Origin: [Leptolyngbya] sp. JSC-1
Lineage (GTDB): Bacteria; Cyanobacteriota; Cyanobacteriia; Elainellales; Elainellaceae
Length of the DNA: 64,000 nt
NCBI GenBank assembly: GCA_000733415.1
Contig: KL662192.1
Coordinates: 647,316 to 711,315 of the forward strand
Direction: 5' to 3'
In this document: positions 44,173 to 54,193 of the stretch, one piece after another
Position numbering within the stretch: the first letter of the stretch is position 1
Layout of the letters: the number at the start of each line of letters is the position of its first letter
The notes under the pieces: model-generated
Seen by the model: the letters and a program-made list of their open reading frames with translations, nothing else
Databases searched by the model: none
What the model was told of the DNA's origin: nothing
Translations under genes and position numbers: made by a program

Positions 44173-45372
44173 TTAGCGGATTTTTTGGGGCGGAGTCGCA
44201 ATACCGCGTTTGATCAAAGTAGCTTCCAGCTCTCGGATGAACTGGAAATCCTGATCAGGCAGAACGAATCCAGGATCAACCGCACTGACTGCAGACGGCG
44301 ATTCCAGAAACGTGAAGGCTTGGCGAAACTGATGCGGACCAGCGGCAATGGGTGCGTCAAAATGGCAGGGAATGATTCGCTCAAATTCCCAGCTTGCGAT
44401 TCGGTCGGCCCAGGTCAGGGTTTGCTGAGGAGCCTGCGGAAAGATCAGCGTTTGCAAAATCGGAGCTACAAACAATCGCCCCTCGCCTCGTAGCGCCTCA
44501 AACGATTGTTTCCAGTCCGGCTGCCACACAAACGGATAGAGGCCGAAGTAAGCTTTTTTGGAGCGATCTGGAGCCTTGAATGCCCCTTGAAGGGTGCGAG
44601 GCAGACTGACCGGCTCTAGGGCACTAGGACGAAAATAAAAGGCAAACAGCGAGATCCGCTGCCATCCTTTGCGGCGATTGGCCTCAGTATCTTCTATTGG
44701 CTCAGTCGCACTGTCTCTAGCATGAAACAACAAGGGATACGGATCGAGCTGCACGATCACCGGCGGTTCTTCTGGCACAGACACCACTGCATCGGTGACC
44801 AGCAGGGTGCGTGACCGGCGGTGCAGCATCGCCACTTCGGCAAACGTACCTCGTCCCAAATCGATATCCAGACTGGCATACTCAAACTCATCAGCAAAGG
44901 GGGTCAGAATGCTATATTCCGGCAGCACGCGAGTCCGCTGGGGTGGAAAACCCAACCAACTCAGCGGCAGATTCAGCGGAAAGCTCCACTGATGCGGAGC
45001 CACCCAGACCTGCGCCTGCGGAAACCGTCGCGCAAACGGCCCCACAAAAATCTTGTGCTCCAGACCCGAACTGGTGGGCAGAATAATATGTTTCACCGGA
45101 CCATGCACCGCTGCCAACTCATTGAGCAACCGAATGCACTCCCGAGTGGGAGCCACGGGCGCATAGACAAGCAGCCCCCCTGCCGCCAGCTTGACAACAG
45201 TCATCCGGATCGGCACCACCGTGTAGAGAATGCCCTGCACCTGGTCAAAGGTCCAAATCGTGTCCTTAACCACTTCGGTCCGGAGTGTCCGCCGCTTGTT
45301 GTAAGGATAGAGCGGCAGAGTAAACCAGAACGTCCAGGCTGAGTCCTTAACATCAAGTTTCATCGCGGTCAC
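44173..45372 (-). CDS. DUF4336 domain protein
   Basis: About 399 residues. DUF4336 hallmarks are KLDVKDSAWTFWFTLPLYPY, GILYTVVPIRMTVVKL, VKHIILPTSSGLEHKIFVGP, FPQAQVWVAPHQWSFP and LLVTDAVVSVPEEPP, with LPLSWLGFP near the middle. The family has a metallo-beta-lactamase-like fold and is common in cyanobacteria and plastids; its substrate is not known. The start is uncertain: GTG 45372 lies 4 bases after GGAG and ATG 45363 lies 13 bases after it. It is transcribed toward the WD40 regulator. Confidence 0.85.
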   Translation of the reverse strand: MTAMKLDVKDSAWTFWFTLPLYPYNKRRTLRTEVVKDTIWTFDQVQGILYTVVPIRMTVVKLAAGGLLVYAPVAPTRECIRLLNELAAVHGPVKHIILPTSSGLEHKIFVGPFARRFPQAQVWVAPHQWSFPLNLPLSWLGFPPQRTRVLPEYSILTPFADEFEYASLDIDLGRGTFAEVAMLHRRSRTLLVTDAVVSVPEEPPVIVQLDPYPLLFHARDSATEPIEDTEANRRKGWQRISLFAFYFRPSALEPVSLPRTLQGAFKAPDRSKKAYFGLYPFVWQPDWKQSFEALRGEGRLFVAPILQTLIFPQAPQQTLTWADRIASWEFERIIPCHFDAPIAAGPHQFRQAFTFLESPSAVSAVDPGFVLPDQDFQFIRELEATLIKRGIATPPQKIR

Positions 45373-45442
45373 ATCGCTCCTTTAAGCACCACCCGATCCT
45401 TTTCATTTTCGTATACTTGTGGTCGATTTCACAGAGGCTGCA

Positions 45443-45487
45443 GGGCTGATCTCACCGGGCTGATCTCATAGGGCCGATTTCACAGAT
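45443..45487. repeat. 15-bp imperfect tandem repeat
   Basis: Three adjoining units of the type GGGCTGATCTCACC lie in the gap between the hybrid kinase and the DUF4336 gene and just enter the end of the kinase gene. Probably slippage; no function can be inferred. Confidence 0.6.
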
Positions 45488-48400
45488 CCATGACTGGAAG
45501 CTGAATCAAAAATTCGGTTCCCTGCCCTGGGGACGAGATACATTCCAGCTTGCCACCATGCTGCTGCGTCACAATTTGATAGCTAATCGAAAGTCCTAAG
45601 CCCGTTCCTTTACCTTCTGGCTTGGTAGTAAAGAAGGCATCGAAGAGTCGCTGCTGGATTTCTAAAGGAATCCCAGGGCCATCATCGACGATGTGAATCT
45701 CAACTCCATTATCTGTAGCCGCCGTTCGGATCGTGATTGTATTTTGTTTTTGCTTCAGCCCTGCTGTTTTCCGAGTCATATTTTCCTCTTCGATGGCATC
45801 AATAGCGTTCGCGATTAAGTTCATGAACACCTGATTTAGTTGTCCGCTGTAGCATTTAAACGGTGGCAACTCACCGTATTGCTTAACCACTCGAATCGCT
45901 GGACAGTCGGGTTTCACTTTGAGTCGATGGGACAAGATCATCAGCGTTGTGTTGAGGCCCATATGTAGATCCGTCCATTGTTTTTCTTTGCCATCCTGAC
46001 GCGAGTAGTTTCGTAGCGACTGCATTACATCGCGAATCCGATCAATGCCCAGCTTCATAGAGTCAATCATCTGCGGCAGATCTTCGAGCAAGAATTCTAG
46101 CTCGATTTCCTCGGCATGGTTTTGGATCGCCGCTCCTGGTGTGGGATAGTGCTGCTGATAGTGCTGCAAATGCTCTACCAAATCCTGAATGTATTCAGCC
46201 GCGTGGGAGAGGTTCCCGGCAATAAAACCAATCGGGTTATTCACCTCATGGGCCACGCCCGCCACCAGTTGACCCAATTGGGAAATCTTTTCGGTTTGCA
46301 CGAGCTGCGCCTGCGAGTGTTGCAGTTGTTCTAACGAAGCCTGAAGTTGATGAGATCTTTCTTGTTCGCGAGCATACAAACGGGCATTTTCGATCGCGAT
46401 CGCTGCCTGAGCCGTCAGCAGCTTCAGCAATTCCAACCGTTCAGCCGTAAATGCTCCTAGCGTCAGGTTGTTCTCTAGATAAATAATCCCAATGAACTCG
46501 CCCTGGTAGAAAATCGGAGCACACAGAACCGATTGAGGCTGATAGCGTTGCACATAAGGATCGGAGCTAAACATCGCCTCCTGAGCCGCATTGTCCAAAA
46601 CAAGAGGATACTGAGTCCTAGCAACGTAGTTGATCAGCGCTACTGGCACATCTGGACTCGCTTCCAGCGGTGTAGAATTCAGTGCCACAACGGTCTCATT
46701 GCCAGCTATCATCGCCTCAATGCACAACTGATTTTGCTGGCTGAGAATTAGGTAGCCTTTTTGGGCCGCCGCATTTTCTAAAATGATGCTCAAAATTCGG
46801 CATGGCAATTTTTCTAGCAGTAGTTCACTGGCAATCGCTTCTGCCGCCTTCATGGCCGTAGCCAAATCTAAAATCACGGATGAAGTGGAAGTACTGCGGG
46901 TCGGTTGAGTATCCGCCAACAGAACCGGATTTCGATCGGGTAGTACCTCGTAGTTGCGCAGAATCAAATCGGGATAACGGCTCTCTAGCTGCTGGACTTT
47001 GGCAATCGCACCCCATTGCATATAACCATAGTAGGCATCGGTCATGTAGCCTTGAGCAATTGATTTACGATTCTGTGATAAATAAAATTCAGCCGCTCGT
47101 TCACTGGCAATTGCCGCCTCCTGAATATAGCCATTAGCAAGTGCACCTTGAATCGCTTGATCATAACCCATCATTGCCTGATAAACCTGCTTTTCAGACT
47201 GCGCCAGTTCAGCGACGACCAAGTCTAATTTGTGCTGGTAATTCATCGGAGCTGCCTCAGCCCACCGTTGCAGCAAAACGTGATGCTCGATGATCACTTG
47301 CCGGTACTCAGCCTGCTGAGTTGCATCTACTTGATCCAAGCGCGCCAGTAGGATCAGCGCATAGTAAAACGAATGCTCAATCGAAGCCACCAATCCCGCT
47401 CCACTGCTAGCATAGCGGTCTGCCAAGGTGGCATTCTCAACGGCAACGGCATAGTTGTGAAACAGGTAGTTGAGAATTGCGCGGGCTGTGTACACTCCAA
47501 ACAGAGACTGATGGTTTTGTGCGGCTTGCAGCCTGGGCAGCATCACGGTTTCATCAAAGCTTTCGCCAATTAGACGACAGGGGTTCCTACTCTCGCCTTG
47601 AAGGTTTAGCGTCACCTGTCGCCAAAATCGGGCGTAATAAATTTGAAATTCTTGCTTTAGCTTCAGCAGCAAATTGACGTACTGCAATTGAATCGAGTTC
47701 AACTGGTCTAGCGGCTCGCCGCTAAAAAACAGATGGTTGCAGTAATTCATCGCTGCATAGCTGACATATTCAATGTCTCCTGTTTCCAAACCAAGGTGAA
47801 TTGCTTCTACTAGCGGAGCAAACGTTTCACGAATATGCTCTTTTTGGTGTCGAATAAAGCACTCAAAAATTTGTACAATACTGCATTCTAATTCCTTAGC
47901 ATCAAACTGCTCTGCAAGTTTTAGCGCAATCTGACCCGCAACATAGGCTCGCTCTGGTGCATTGATAGTGCTACAAAACCAGCCATAGGCAATGTAGGCA
48001 AAAGGCGCTAAGGCAGAATGACCATACTCAATGCACAGCTGTAGCTGCATTAAAACAATCCAACGAAAGATTTCAGCTTGGGTTTGATAGGCAGTAGTAG
48101 TCACCGTATTCAAAACTCGCAGAGCTGCCAGCTTGACTGGATCAGTCATTAGAGGAATTTGGTCTAGTTCAGCTAGCTGCGGCAATCGAATTGAGAAATG
48201 ATTTTGCTCTAGCTGACTAACAATCGGTACACCCAGCATCGACAGGGCTTCCATGCCGGTATCGATTGCTTTCATCATTTCCAACTGGGCCATATAAAGC
48301 TGTATTTTTAGCTCATAGGCTTTAACCTTATCTAAGTTGGTAATCGAATATTGCTCAATTCCGTTCACTAGCTGTTCCGAGCGAGCATAATCAGTATTGA

Positions 48401-50954
48401 GATAGGCCACTTCAGCGGCTTCAGCATACAACGCCAGCGTTAGCTCATAGTCGCTTTGCCAACTATCTTGAGCTAGCAGCATAATACCTTGTTCCAGGTA
48501 GCTGAAAGCTGGCTCGTAGGCAGCAGCGGACTTGGCTTTTTGACCCGCGATCAGATTCAGTCGGGCCAATTTTGTTTTTTCGGTTTGCTCAACCAGCAGC
48601 TCGGCTCCCTTGTTCAGAGAATTGACAATCTCGAAAATGGCCGCTTCTAGATCGGTGGGGGCAGTATTTTGCAACAGCAGTTGCCCCACCCGTAAATGGG
48701 TAGCTGGCCTGTGCGATTCGGGAATCAGGGAATAGGCCGCCTGCTGCACCCGGTCGTGCAAAAACCGATAGGCGACACTGGTATTATCAAATCCAAAAGC
48801 GGCCAGTTCACTGTCGGCAAACAGCAGCGGAATTTTGTAGGTATTGTCGAAGGGTAAAATGAACCCATTCTCTAGAGCTGGCTGTAGCGTTTTTGCTAGC
48901 GATAACAGATTCATTTCACTCACTGTTGCTAGCCCCTGAATTGTGAAACGGTCGCCGACACAGGCTGCTAATTTGAGGATTGTCTGGGTCGGGGGCGGCA
49001 GTTTCTCGATATTGCTAGCCACCAATTCCACCACACTTTTGTCGGCAATGTCGGTGGTTTGAATTGTTTGCAGATCCCACTGCCAGCGACCTTGAGCAAA
49101 ATCAAACCTGATCAGCTTTTCTTGATAAAGCGTCTTTAAAAGCTGCTTGAGGAAAAAGGGATTGCCTTGGGTTTTAGTAAACAGTAGTTCCGCTAGTGGT
49201 TGATAGGCATTACTTTGAGAACCGCTTTGAAAACCGGCTTGTGAACCATCTTGAGAATCGCCTAAGGTATCTGCTACCAACTGCTGCACATGGTTGAGGG
49301 CTAGGGGGCGAATCACAATCTGGTTGACCACAGCTCCCGCCTGCTGAATTTCGGTCACGGTTTTGATCAACGGATGCACTGAATCCACTTCGTTGTCCCG
49401 GTAGGCTCCAATCAGCAGCAAATGGCGACTATCTGGATGGGTCATCAGCAGTTGGATCAACTTGAGCGAAGCTGAATCTGCCCACTGTAAGTCATCCAAA
49501 AACAGCACCAGCGGGTGATCTGGCTGAGTGAACACCTGAATAAACGTCAGAAACACCCGATTCAGGCGGTTCTGAGCTTCGGTTGCGCCTAGTTCAGGTA
49601 CGGCAGGCTGGGGACCAATAATCAACTCCACTTCGGGAATCACGTCTATGATCACCTGCCCATTCGCTCCTAGAGAGGCTAGCAGCTTTTCTCGCCAACT
49701 CTGCAACCGAGCCGAACTCTCAGTCATGAGCTGCTGGATTAAGGATTGAAACGCTTGAATAAGAGAAGCATAGGGAATATTGCGTTTAAACTGATCGAAC
49801 TTGCCAGAGATAAAATAGCCGCGATTCTGAGTAATCGGTTTATGAATCTCATTGACTAACGAAGATTTACCAATACCAGAATAACCAGTAATCAGCATCA
49901 GTTCAGATTGAGGAAGGGAAGTAGAACTTGCGATTACCTGATTTCTAGAAGACTGATTGGCTTTAGCTGCATGTCCCACAACCCGGTCAAACGCAGCCAG
50001 TAACATGGCCACCTCGGCTTCGCGTCCGTAGAGTTTTTGCGGAATTAGAAATTGCGCCCGGCGGTCACGGGCACCTGGAACGAAACAGGGAAGAGTATGG
50101 CTGGTTTTGAGATGACTAAGGCAACATTCCAGATCGGCTTTAAGTCCGGTAGCACTCTGGTAGCGATCTTCCGCATTCTTCGCCATCAGCTTGCTGACCA
50201 TTTCTGCGATCACCATCGGAATTGCTGGATTCAAAACCTGGATCGGGACCGGCTGCTTGGCAATGTGACAATGCACTAGCTCCAGCGGATCATCCCCACT
50301 GAACGGCAGCTGGCCGGTCAGCATTTCATAGAAAGTGACGCCCAAGGAATAAAAGTCACTGCGGTGATCCACAGAACGATTCATTCGCCCCGTTTGTTCC
50401 GGCGACATATAGGCAAGGGTGCCTTCTAGTTGATCCGGATGCTTCAACTGGGGCACTTCTTTTCTGAGATGGGAAGCAATACTAAAATCAGTAAGTTTGA
50501 CTTGTGCAGTGGCTGGATTAAAGATGATATTGGCCGGTTTGATGTCCTTGTGGATAATCGCATGCTGATGCAATACCTCTAACGCTTGCGCCAATTGCAC
50601 CGCCATCTCAAGCCACTGGATCAGAGCTGGTTGATCCACGGGTTGACCGGGTTGCTCTGCCAGCCAATGATTCAACGAACGCCCACCAAAGTCCTCCAGC
50701 ACCAAAACCATGCGATGCTGATGGATTTCCAAACCGTAGGTTTTGACAATTTCCTCTAAGTCAAGGGACGCAGTAATTTGGTACTCATGCTTGAGGCGCG
50801 TCAACTGAGACAGATTCGGATAGTCTGCTTTCAGCGTCTTTAAAATTACAGGCTGCTGATGGGATTGAGACCAACCCCGATAGAGAATTGTCTCTGCTCC
50901 AACATGAACAACTTCGGTCAGGTGATAACCTGGCAACAAGCAAGTATCCAGCAT
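45480..50954 (-). CDS. Hybrid Ser/Thr kinase-AAA-GAF-histidine kinase
   Basis: 1824 residues from ATG 50954 (GGGGAAGAG just upstream; the frame extends to 51014 without a site). Domain order: Ser/Thr kinase (about 8-270) with HKDIKPANI near 134 and a DFS in place of DFG; AAA_16-type ATPase with ITGYSGIGKSSLVNE near 353; a long TPR-like helical region (about 780-1350); GAF (about 1385-1520); histidine kinase with the phospho-acceptor His in VAGVAHEVNNP near 1575; and HATPase with NAIDAIEEE, DDGPGIP and GKGTGLGLSI. This is the HstK-type architecture of filamentous cyanobacteria and some eukaryote-interacting bacteria. It integrates a ligand signal and passes phosphate to an unlinked response regulator; no receiver domain is present here. 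DFS-for-DFG is usual in this subfamily. Confidence 0.93.
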   Translation of the reverse strand: MLDTCLLPGYHLTEVVHVGAETILYRGWSQSHQQPVILKTLKADYPNLSQLTRLKHEYQITASLDLEEIVKTYGLEIHQHRMVLVLEDFGGRSLNHWLAEQPGQPVDQPALIQWLEMAVQLAQALEVLHQHAIIHKDIKPANIIFNPATAQVKLTDFSIASHLRKEVPQLKHPDQLEGTLAYMSPEQTGRMNRSVDHRSDFYSLGVTFYEMLTGQLPFSGDDPLELVHCHIAKQPVPIQVLNPAIPMVIAEMVSKLMAKNAEDRYQSATGLKADLECCLSHLKTSHTLPCFVPGARDRRAQFLIPQKLYGREAEVAMLLAAFDRVVGHAAKANQSSRNQVIASSTSLPQSELMLITGYSGIGKSSLVNEIHKPITQNRGYFISGKFDQFKRNIPYASLIQAFQSLIQQLMTESSARLQSWREKLLASLGANGQVIIDVIPEVELIIGPQPAVPELGATEAQNRLNRVFLTFIQVFTQPDHPLVLFLDDLQWADSASLKLIQLLMTHPDSRHLLLIGAYRDNEVDSVHPLIKTVTEIQQAGAVVNQIVIRPLALNHVQQLVADTLGDSQDGSQAGFQSGSQSNAYQPLAELLFTKTQGNPFFLKQLLKTLYQEKLIRFDFAQGRWQWDLQTIQTTDIADKSVVELVASNIEKLPPPTQTILKLAACVGDRFTIQGLATVSEMNLLSLAKTLQPALENGFILPFDNTYKIPLLFADSELAAFGFDNTSVAYRFLHDRVQQAAYSLIPESHRPATHLRVGQLLLQNTAPTDLEAAIFEIVNSLNKGAELLVEQTEKTKLARLNLIAGQKAKSAAAYEPAFSYLEQGIMLLAQDSWQSDYELTLALYAEAAEVAYLNTDYARSEQLVNGIEQYSITNLDKVKAYELKIQLYMAQLEMMKAIDTGMEALSMLGVPIVSQLEQNHFSIRLPQLAELDQIPLMTDPVKLAALRVLNTVTTTAYQTQAEIFRWIVLMQLQLCIEYGHSALAPFAYIAYGWFCSTINAPERAYVAGQIALKLAEQFDAKELECSIVQIFECFIRHQKEHIRETFAPLVEAIHLGLETGDIEYVSYAAMNYCNHLFFSGEPLDQLNSIQLQYVNLLLKLKQEFQIYYARFWRQVTLNLQGESRNPCRLIGESFDETVMLPRLQAAQNHQSLFGVYTARAILNYLFHNYAVAVENATLADRYASSGAGLVASIEHSFYYALILLARLDQVDATQQAEYRQVIIEHHVLLQRWAEAAPMNYQHKLDLVVAELAQSEKQVYQAMMGYDQAIQGALANGYIQEAAIASERAAEFYLSQNRKSIAQGYMTDAYYGYMQWGAIAKVQQLESRYPDLILRNYEVLPDRNPVLLADTQPTRSTSTSSVILDLATAMKAAEAIASELLLEKLPCRILSIILENAAAQKGYLILSQQNQLCIEAMIAGNETVVALNSTPLEASPDVPVALINYVARTQYPLVLDNAAQEAMFSSDPYVQRYQPQSVLCAPIFYQGEFIGIIYLENNLTLGAFTAERLELLKLLTAQAAIAIENARLYAREQERSHQLQASLEQLQHSQAQLVQTEKISQLGQLVAGVAHEVNNPIGFIAGNLSHAAEYIQDLVEHLQHYQQHYPTPGAAIQNHAEEIELEFLLEDLPQMIDSMKLGIDRIRDVMQSLRNYSRQDGKEKQWTDLHMGLNTTLMILSHRLKVKPDCPAIRVVKQYGELPPFKCYSGQLNQVFMNLIANAIDAIEEENMTRKTAGLKQKQNTITIRTAATDNGVEIHIVDDGPGIPLEIQQRLFDAFFTTKPEGKGTGLGLSISYQIVTQQHGGKLECISSPGQGTEFLIQLPVMDL

Positions 50955-51139
50955 GCAACTCTTCCCCAAATTCCCTTCCCTATAGCATGCCCAAGCTAGG
51001 GCAGAGCCTCGCAAGTTTAACGCCTTGTCGCCAGGTTAATCAAGTCCAACCAGAGGAATAAGTTTGCTTATCTTGCCGATCCACAAAGAATTGTTGGATT
51101 AAAGCTGATGTTGTCTAGCCATAATTCAGTCTTCCCAGT

Positions 51140-51172
51140 ATTCAACGCCCATTCAACGCCTATCCAACGCCT
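51140..51172. repeat. 11-bp tandem repeat
   Basis: Three units, ATTCAACGCCC, ATTCAACGCCT and ATCCAACGCCT, lie in the 174-bp gap after the acetyltransferase gene. Short slippage array. Confidence 0.85.
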
Positions 51173-51188
51173 GGTACCCCCAATACCT

Positions 51189-51758
51189 TCACTTAGCGAC
51201 TGAGCTGGGAGTCTGGGAAATCTGCTGACGCATCTTGAGCGGCTGAGCAGGATTTCCAGCATAGATCGTCATTGGTTCTAGTGAACGACCGGTCACACTA
51301 CCCAAAGATAGGATTGCGCCGCGTCCAATCGTGACTCCTGGGCCAACAACTGAGCGGGCAGCCAGCCAGCTTCCCTGCTGAATGTGTATAGCCGCAGTCC
51401 TTAATGCAAAACTTGGATGGTTCCAATCATGGTTGCCTGTACACAAGTAAACGTCTTGCGATATACAGACATGGCTCTCAATTGTAATTTCCGCTAGGTT
51501 ATCCAACCAGGCATTTTCCCCAATCCAAACGTAATCGCCAATGGTCAATCGCCAGGGGAACTTCACCCGCACCCCTGGTTTAATCCGCACGCCCCGACCA
51601 ATCTGGGCACCAAATCGTCGCAACAGCCAAACTTTGAAACCAGAAAATGGTAGGTAATAACTTTGTACCAGCGGCGACCCGACAAAATACCACAGCATCT
51701 GCTTCCAATAGGGTGCACCAGGTGTATAGGAACCAAGAGAATACTGATCTAGCCGCAT
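51189..51758 (-). CDS. wcaF: WcaF-like exopolysaccharide O-acetyltransferase
   Basis: 189 residues. It opens with RLDQYSLGSYTPGAPYWKQM, typical of the WcaF (colanic acid O-acetyltransferase) branch of hexapeptide-repeat transferases. The left-handed beta-helix repeats are visible (IGRGVRIKPGVRVKFPWRL, IGENAWLDNLAEITIESHV), then CTGNHDWNHPSF with the catalytic His region, and VVGPGVTIGRGAILSLGSV. It would transfer acetyl from acetyl-CoA to a sugar in the exopolysaccharide made by the locus to its right. The symbol follows the subfamily; the acceptor is unknown. Confidence 0.88.
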   Translation of the reverse strand: MRLDQYSLGSYTPGAPYWKQMLWYFVGSPLVQSYYLPFSGFKVWLLRRFGAQIGRGVRIKPGVRVKFPWRLTIGDYVWIGENAWLDNLAEITIESHVCISQDVYLCTGNHDWNHPSFALRTAAIHIQQGSWLAARSVVGPGVTIGRGAILSLGSVTGRSLEPMTIYAGNPAQPLKMRQQISQTPSSVAK

Positions 51759-51877
51759 AAATCATCTGCCTCCTTTTTTCTTTACGCGGCAGTAGAATCA
51801 AATCCGGAGAGCTAACTAGCTTGGCGAACTAGATATGGCTATTGCTGTTATTATTTTCTATGCAATCTGGCTTTTAC

Positions 51878-52582
51878 TTATTTGGTAGATAAAACTTTGT
51901 TAGATATAACTTCATTAGATACAACGAAGAGGAAAGTCGTTATTGTACTCATAACAATCATTTCTCCACCATCTTCTAAAATCCCAAACATATGCTTTAG
52001 CGTCTTGGGTGACATAATATGTAGCATGTCAACTACAATTCCGAATGCTGCAAGTGCAGACAGTAGAATGATCAAGATTCTGGAAACCCTTCTAAACGTA
52101 CTATCTCCCAGACGATAGGCAACACCAACACAAGTGAAGAAGAATAGACCCACTAAAGCAGACACTAGGATCTCCCCAAAATCCCGTGCTCGTAATCTGA
52201 ACATAGGGACAAAATTTAGCAATCTACTCAGATATAGTCCCAGTGTTTCATGGATTTCAGCATAATCATCGATTAGAAGATAGAGAAAGAAGCAGATCCA
52301 GCTTAGATAAAGCAGTGAACGTTTTCTGATAGCAACAAACCCTAGCAGAAGAATGCACCAGTACTCTTTCATATACTGAAAAAATTCGGCATATCCTCTA
52401 TCCATCTCAATCAAATAAGGATTTTTGTAGAGATTAGGATAAGAATCGCTCCAACCACCCATTAAGGCAACGATGTGTAATGCAAAAAAGCAAATATCTG
52501 TCGATAGAAATAGAAAAAATAATTTAGCAGACTGATTGCTGATACTGCTTCTGCATAGCCAGCTATCTTTGCCAATTTTCAC
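51878..52582 (-). CDS. Polytopic membrane protein of unknown function
   Basis: About 234 residues with roughly six hydrophobic segments, including LFFLFLSTDICFFALHIVAL, LLYLSWICFFLYLLI, ILVSALVGLFFFTCVGVAY and ILIILLSALAAFGIVVDML. GTG 52582 is chosen because GGAG lies eight bases upstream; a TTG at 52630 is the alternative and has no ribosome site. Acidic residues occur within or near membrane segments (IDDYAEIHETLGL). No family recognised. Its place beside the acetyltransferase hints at a link to the polysaccharide locus. Confidence 0.7.
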   Translation of the reverse strand: MKIGKDSWLCRSSISNQSAKLFFLFLSTDICFFALHIVALMGGWSDSYPNLYKNPYLIEMDRGYAEFFQYMKEYWCILLLGFVAIRKRSLLYLSWICFFLYLLIDDYAEIHETLGLYLSRLLNFVPMFRLRARDFGEILVSALVGLFFFTCVGVAYRLGDSTFRRVSRILIILLSALAAFGIVVDMLHIMSPKTLKHMFGILEDGGEMIVMSTITTFLFVVSNEVISNKVLSTK

Positions 52583-53153
52583 TGCGAAATCTCCATCTAT
52601 GTGAGGACTTGTTGTAAGGTAAAACTGCAAAGACTAGGAAAGGTAAAGCTAAGCTCTACCTACAACACGTACCTTGTCATGTCGCGCTGTTACGTCTGCA
52701 ACCGTGCTACTTCCTAACCCGGTCATATTTGAGTTGCACTCAAATTTTTGAGTATAACAATATGCTTTTTGAGTAGCTTAGTACCGGAAATATCCATACA
52801 GCTTCACCAAAATTTAACCTAAAGTTAATACAGGAGCTTTGTTACCTAGCAACTGTCAACAGACAAGTTTTGCGTAATAGTGAAAATATAATCTAGGTTA
52901 ATAAGAGGTTAATAGGAAAACGATGAGAGATCTCTCATCTAAGTAGGTGGGCGCAATTATTGAGAAGACGCATTTCGACTCCGCTCAATACGCAACTTTT
53001 CAGGAAACAGAGGGTTGAGCGGAGTCGTTGGCATAGCCTGCCCGTAGGGCATAACCCGGCATTGTGGAGCGAAGATTAATTTAGCCTAGCTACTTATCTG
53101 CTAATGCAGCCATGCTTTGATTCAAAAACATTGGAATGTACCGCTACTAACAT
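52583..53153. other. Intergenic region with MITE copy 2
   Basis: About 570 bp of AT-rich sequence. The MITE-like element occupies 52940-53096. The rest shows no coding frame and no recognised RNA or promoter motif. Confidence 0.6.
52940..53096. mobile_element. MITE-like element, copy 2
   Basis: Closely similar to 115-254 over its whole length, with one extra stretch of about 14 bases near the left end (CAATTATTGAGAAGACG). It begins TAAGTAGGTGGG and ends AGCCTAGCTACTTA. The internal stem CGACTCCGCTCAA/TTGAGCGGAGTCG is perfect here. The same inner block GCCTGCCCGTAGGGC is present. There is no coding capacity. Flanking sequences differ from copy 1, so these are independent insertions. Confidence 0.78.
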
Positions 53154-53194
53154 AAAAAAGCCCAAAGTTTGATCAGAACTATCAAACCTTGGGC
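53154..53194 (-). terminator. Rho-independent terminator of the CTERM gene
   Basis: On the minus strand GCCCAAGGTTTGAT and ATCAAACTTTGGGC pair around a short loop with one mismatch, followed directly by TTTTTT. It lies about 80 bp past the stop of the CTERM gene and is the clearest terminator in the window. Confidence 0.92.
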
Positions 53195-53272
53195 AATTAA
53201 GAAATCGGTTTTAGTGAATTTATCCTGTGGAGTTAGAAAGCATCTAACTGCGAATAAAAAAAGACTGCTTTC

Positions 53273-53875
53273 TTAGACTTCTTGAGTCACTCCCGCAGCT
53301 TGTTTCTTCTTCCGCATCGCAGCAAGTCCCATGCCAATTAGGCTAGGAAGCAGAGCTGGTGTGGGGATCGGGGTAGATTGGCCTCTGTAGTAGACACTGA
53401 TATGGGATACATCTTGGGTTTTAGAATTACCAGGCAAATCAAACGGAGGATCTGTAAATGGAGTTGACCAATTTCCAATGTTTCCTCCCAATAAGTAACC
53501 AACCAAAGGGTTCTGCCCACTCTTGAAAATTAGCATGACTTCTGAAGCTGTAGAGGGAATTATACTACTGAGGTCGAACGTCCCAGATGCACCATCAGCA
53601 GAACTGAAGTAAGTAGGTACAGAACCACTCTCATCACTTTTTAGCAGGCGTGTCCAATCTGTAAAGTTGAAGAAACCACCCTCATCGTTTACTACACCAG
53701 CAGGGTTATCCTGGTCATAGGTAGTACTGTACTCACATCCGATTGCAGAACTCACCTTATTTTCAATACTAGACGGGCAAGAAAGGATAGCTGCTTTAGC
53801 AGAATTAATCTGCCCCAGGGAACCAACCGTCATTGCGCCCATAGCTAGAGCGCCCATCAAAACTTGTTTTTTCAT
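53273..53875 (-). CDS. PTPA-CTERM surface protein
   Basis: 200 residues from ATG 53875, which has AGGAAAAAC just before it. The signal peptide MKKQVLMGALAMGAMTVGSL ends near NSAKAA. The mature part has aromatic, Gly/Ser-rich beta strands (GGFFNFTDWTRLLKSDESG, EVMLIFKSGQNPLVGYLLGG), as in many CTERM proteins. The C-terminus is the sorting signal: PTPALLPSLIGMGLAAM, then RKKKQ. Such proteins are processed by an exosortase and displayed with exopolysaccharide; no exosortase gene is in this window. It has its own terminator and lies within the polysaccharide region. Confidence 0.9.
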   Translation of the reverse strand: MKKQVLMGALAMGAMTVGSLGQINSAKAAILSCPSSIENKVSSAIGCEYSTTYDQDNPAGVVNDEGGFFNFTDWTRLLKSDESGSVPTYFSSADGASGTFDLSSIIPSTASEVMLIFKSGQNPLVGYLLGGNIGNWSTPFTDPPFDLPGNSKTQDVSHISVYYRGQSTPIPTPALLPSLIGMGLAAMRKKKQAAGVTQEV

Positions 53876-54193
53876 TGTTTTTCCTGAACAAGAATGAAAT
53901 GAATGAATGCATCCACTGACTGCTGAGACGTTCGTACTCAAACTTATTGCTTTCGATCGTATCTAGCAAAATGGAAATCAACAGGGCGATTCACAGAGTC
54001 CCAGCAATTAGAAAGTCAATGCCCTGGGTAATGCACCTTGTTCAGTAGCCTGTATACTAACACACTCTTTCTATGAGATGTGATATTCATCACTCATCTT
54101 TTGTATGATTTTACACAGCTAAGTTTGTTTTGAAGTTTCACGTCTAGTTAAGACCGTCAGGATAGCATCGAATCTATTCAAACGTACATAATC
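53876..54193. other. Intergenic region without recognised features
   Basis: 318 bp upstream of the CTERM gene and downstream of the BY-kinase gene. It is AT-rich and presumably contains the CTERM promoter, but no boxes could be assigned. Confidence 0.5.
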
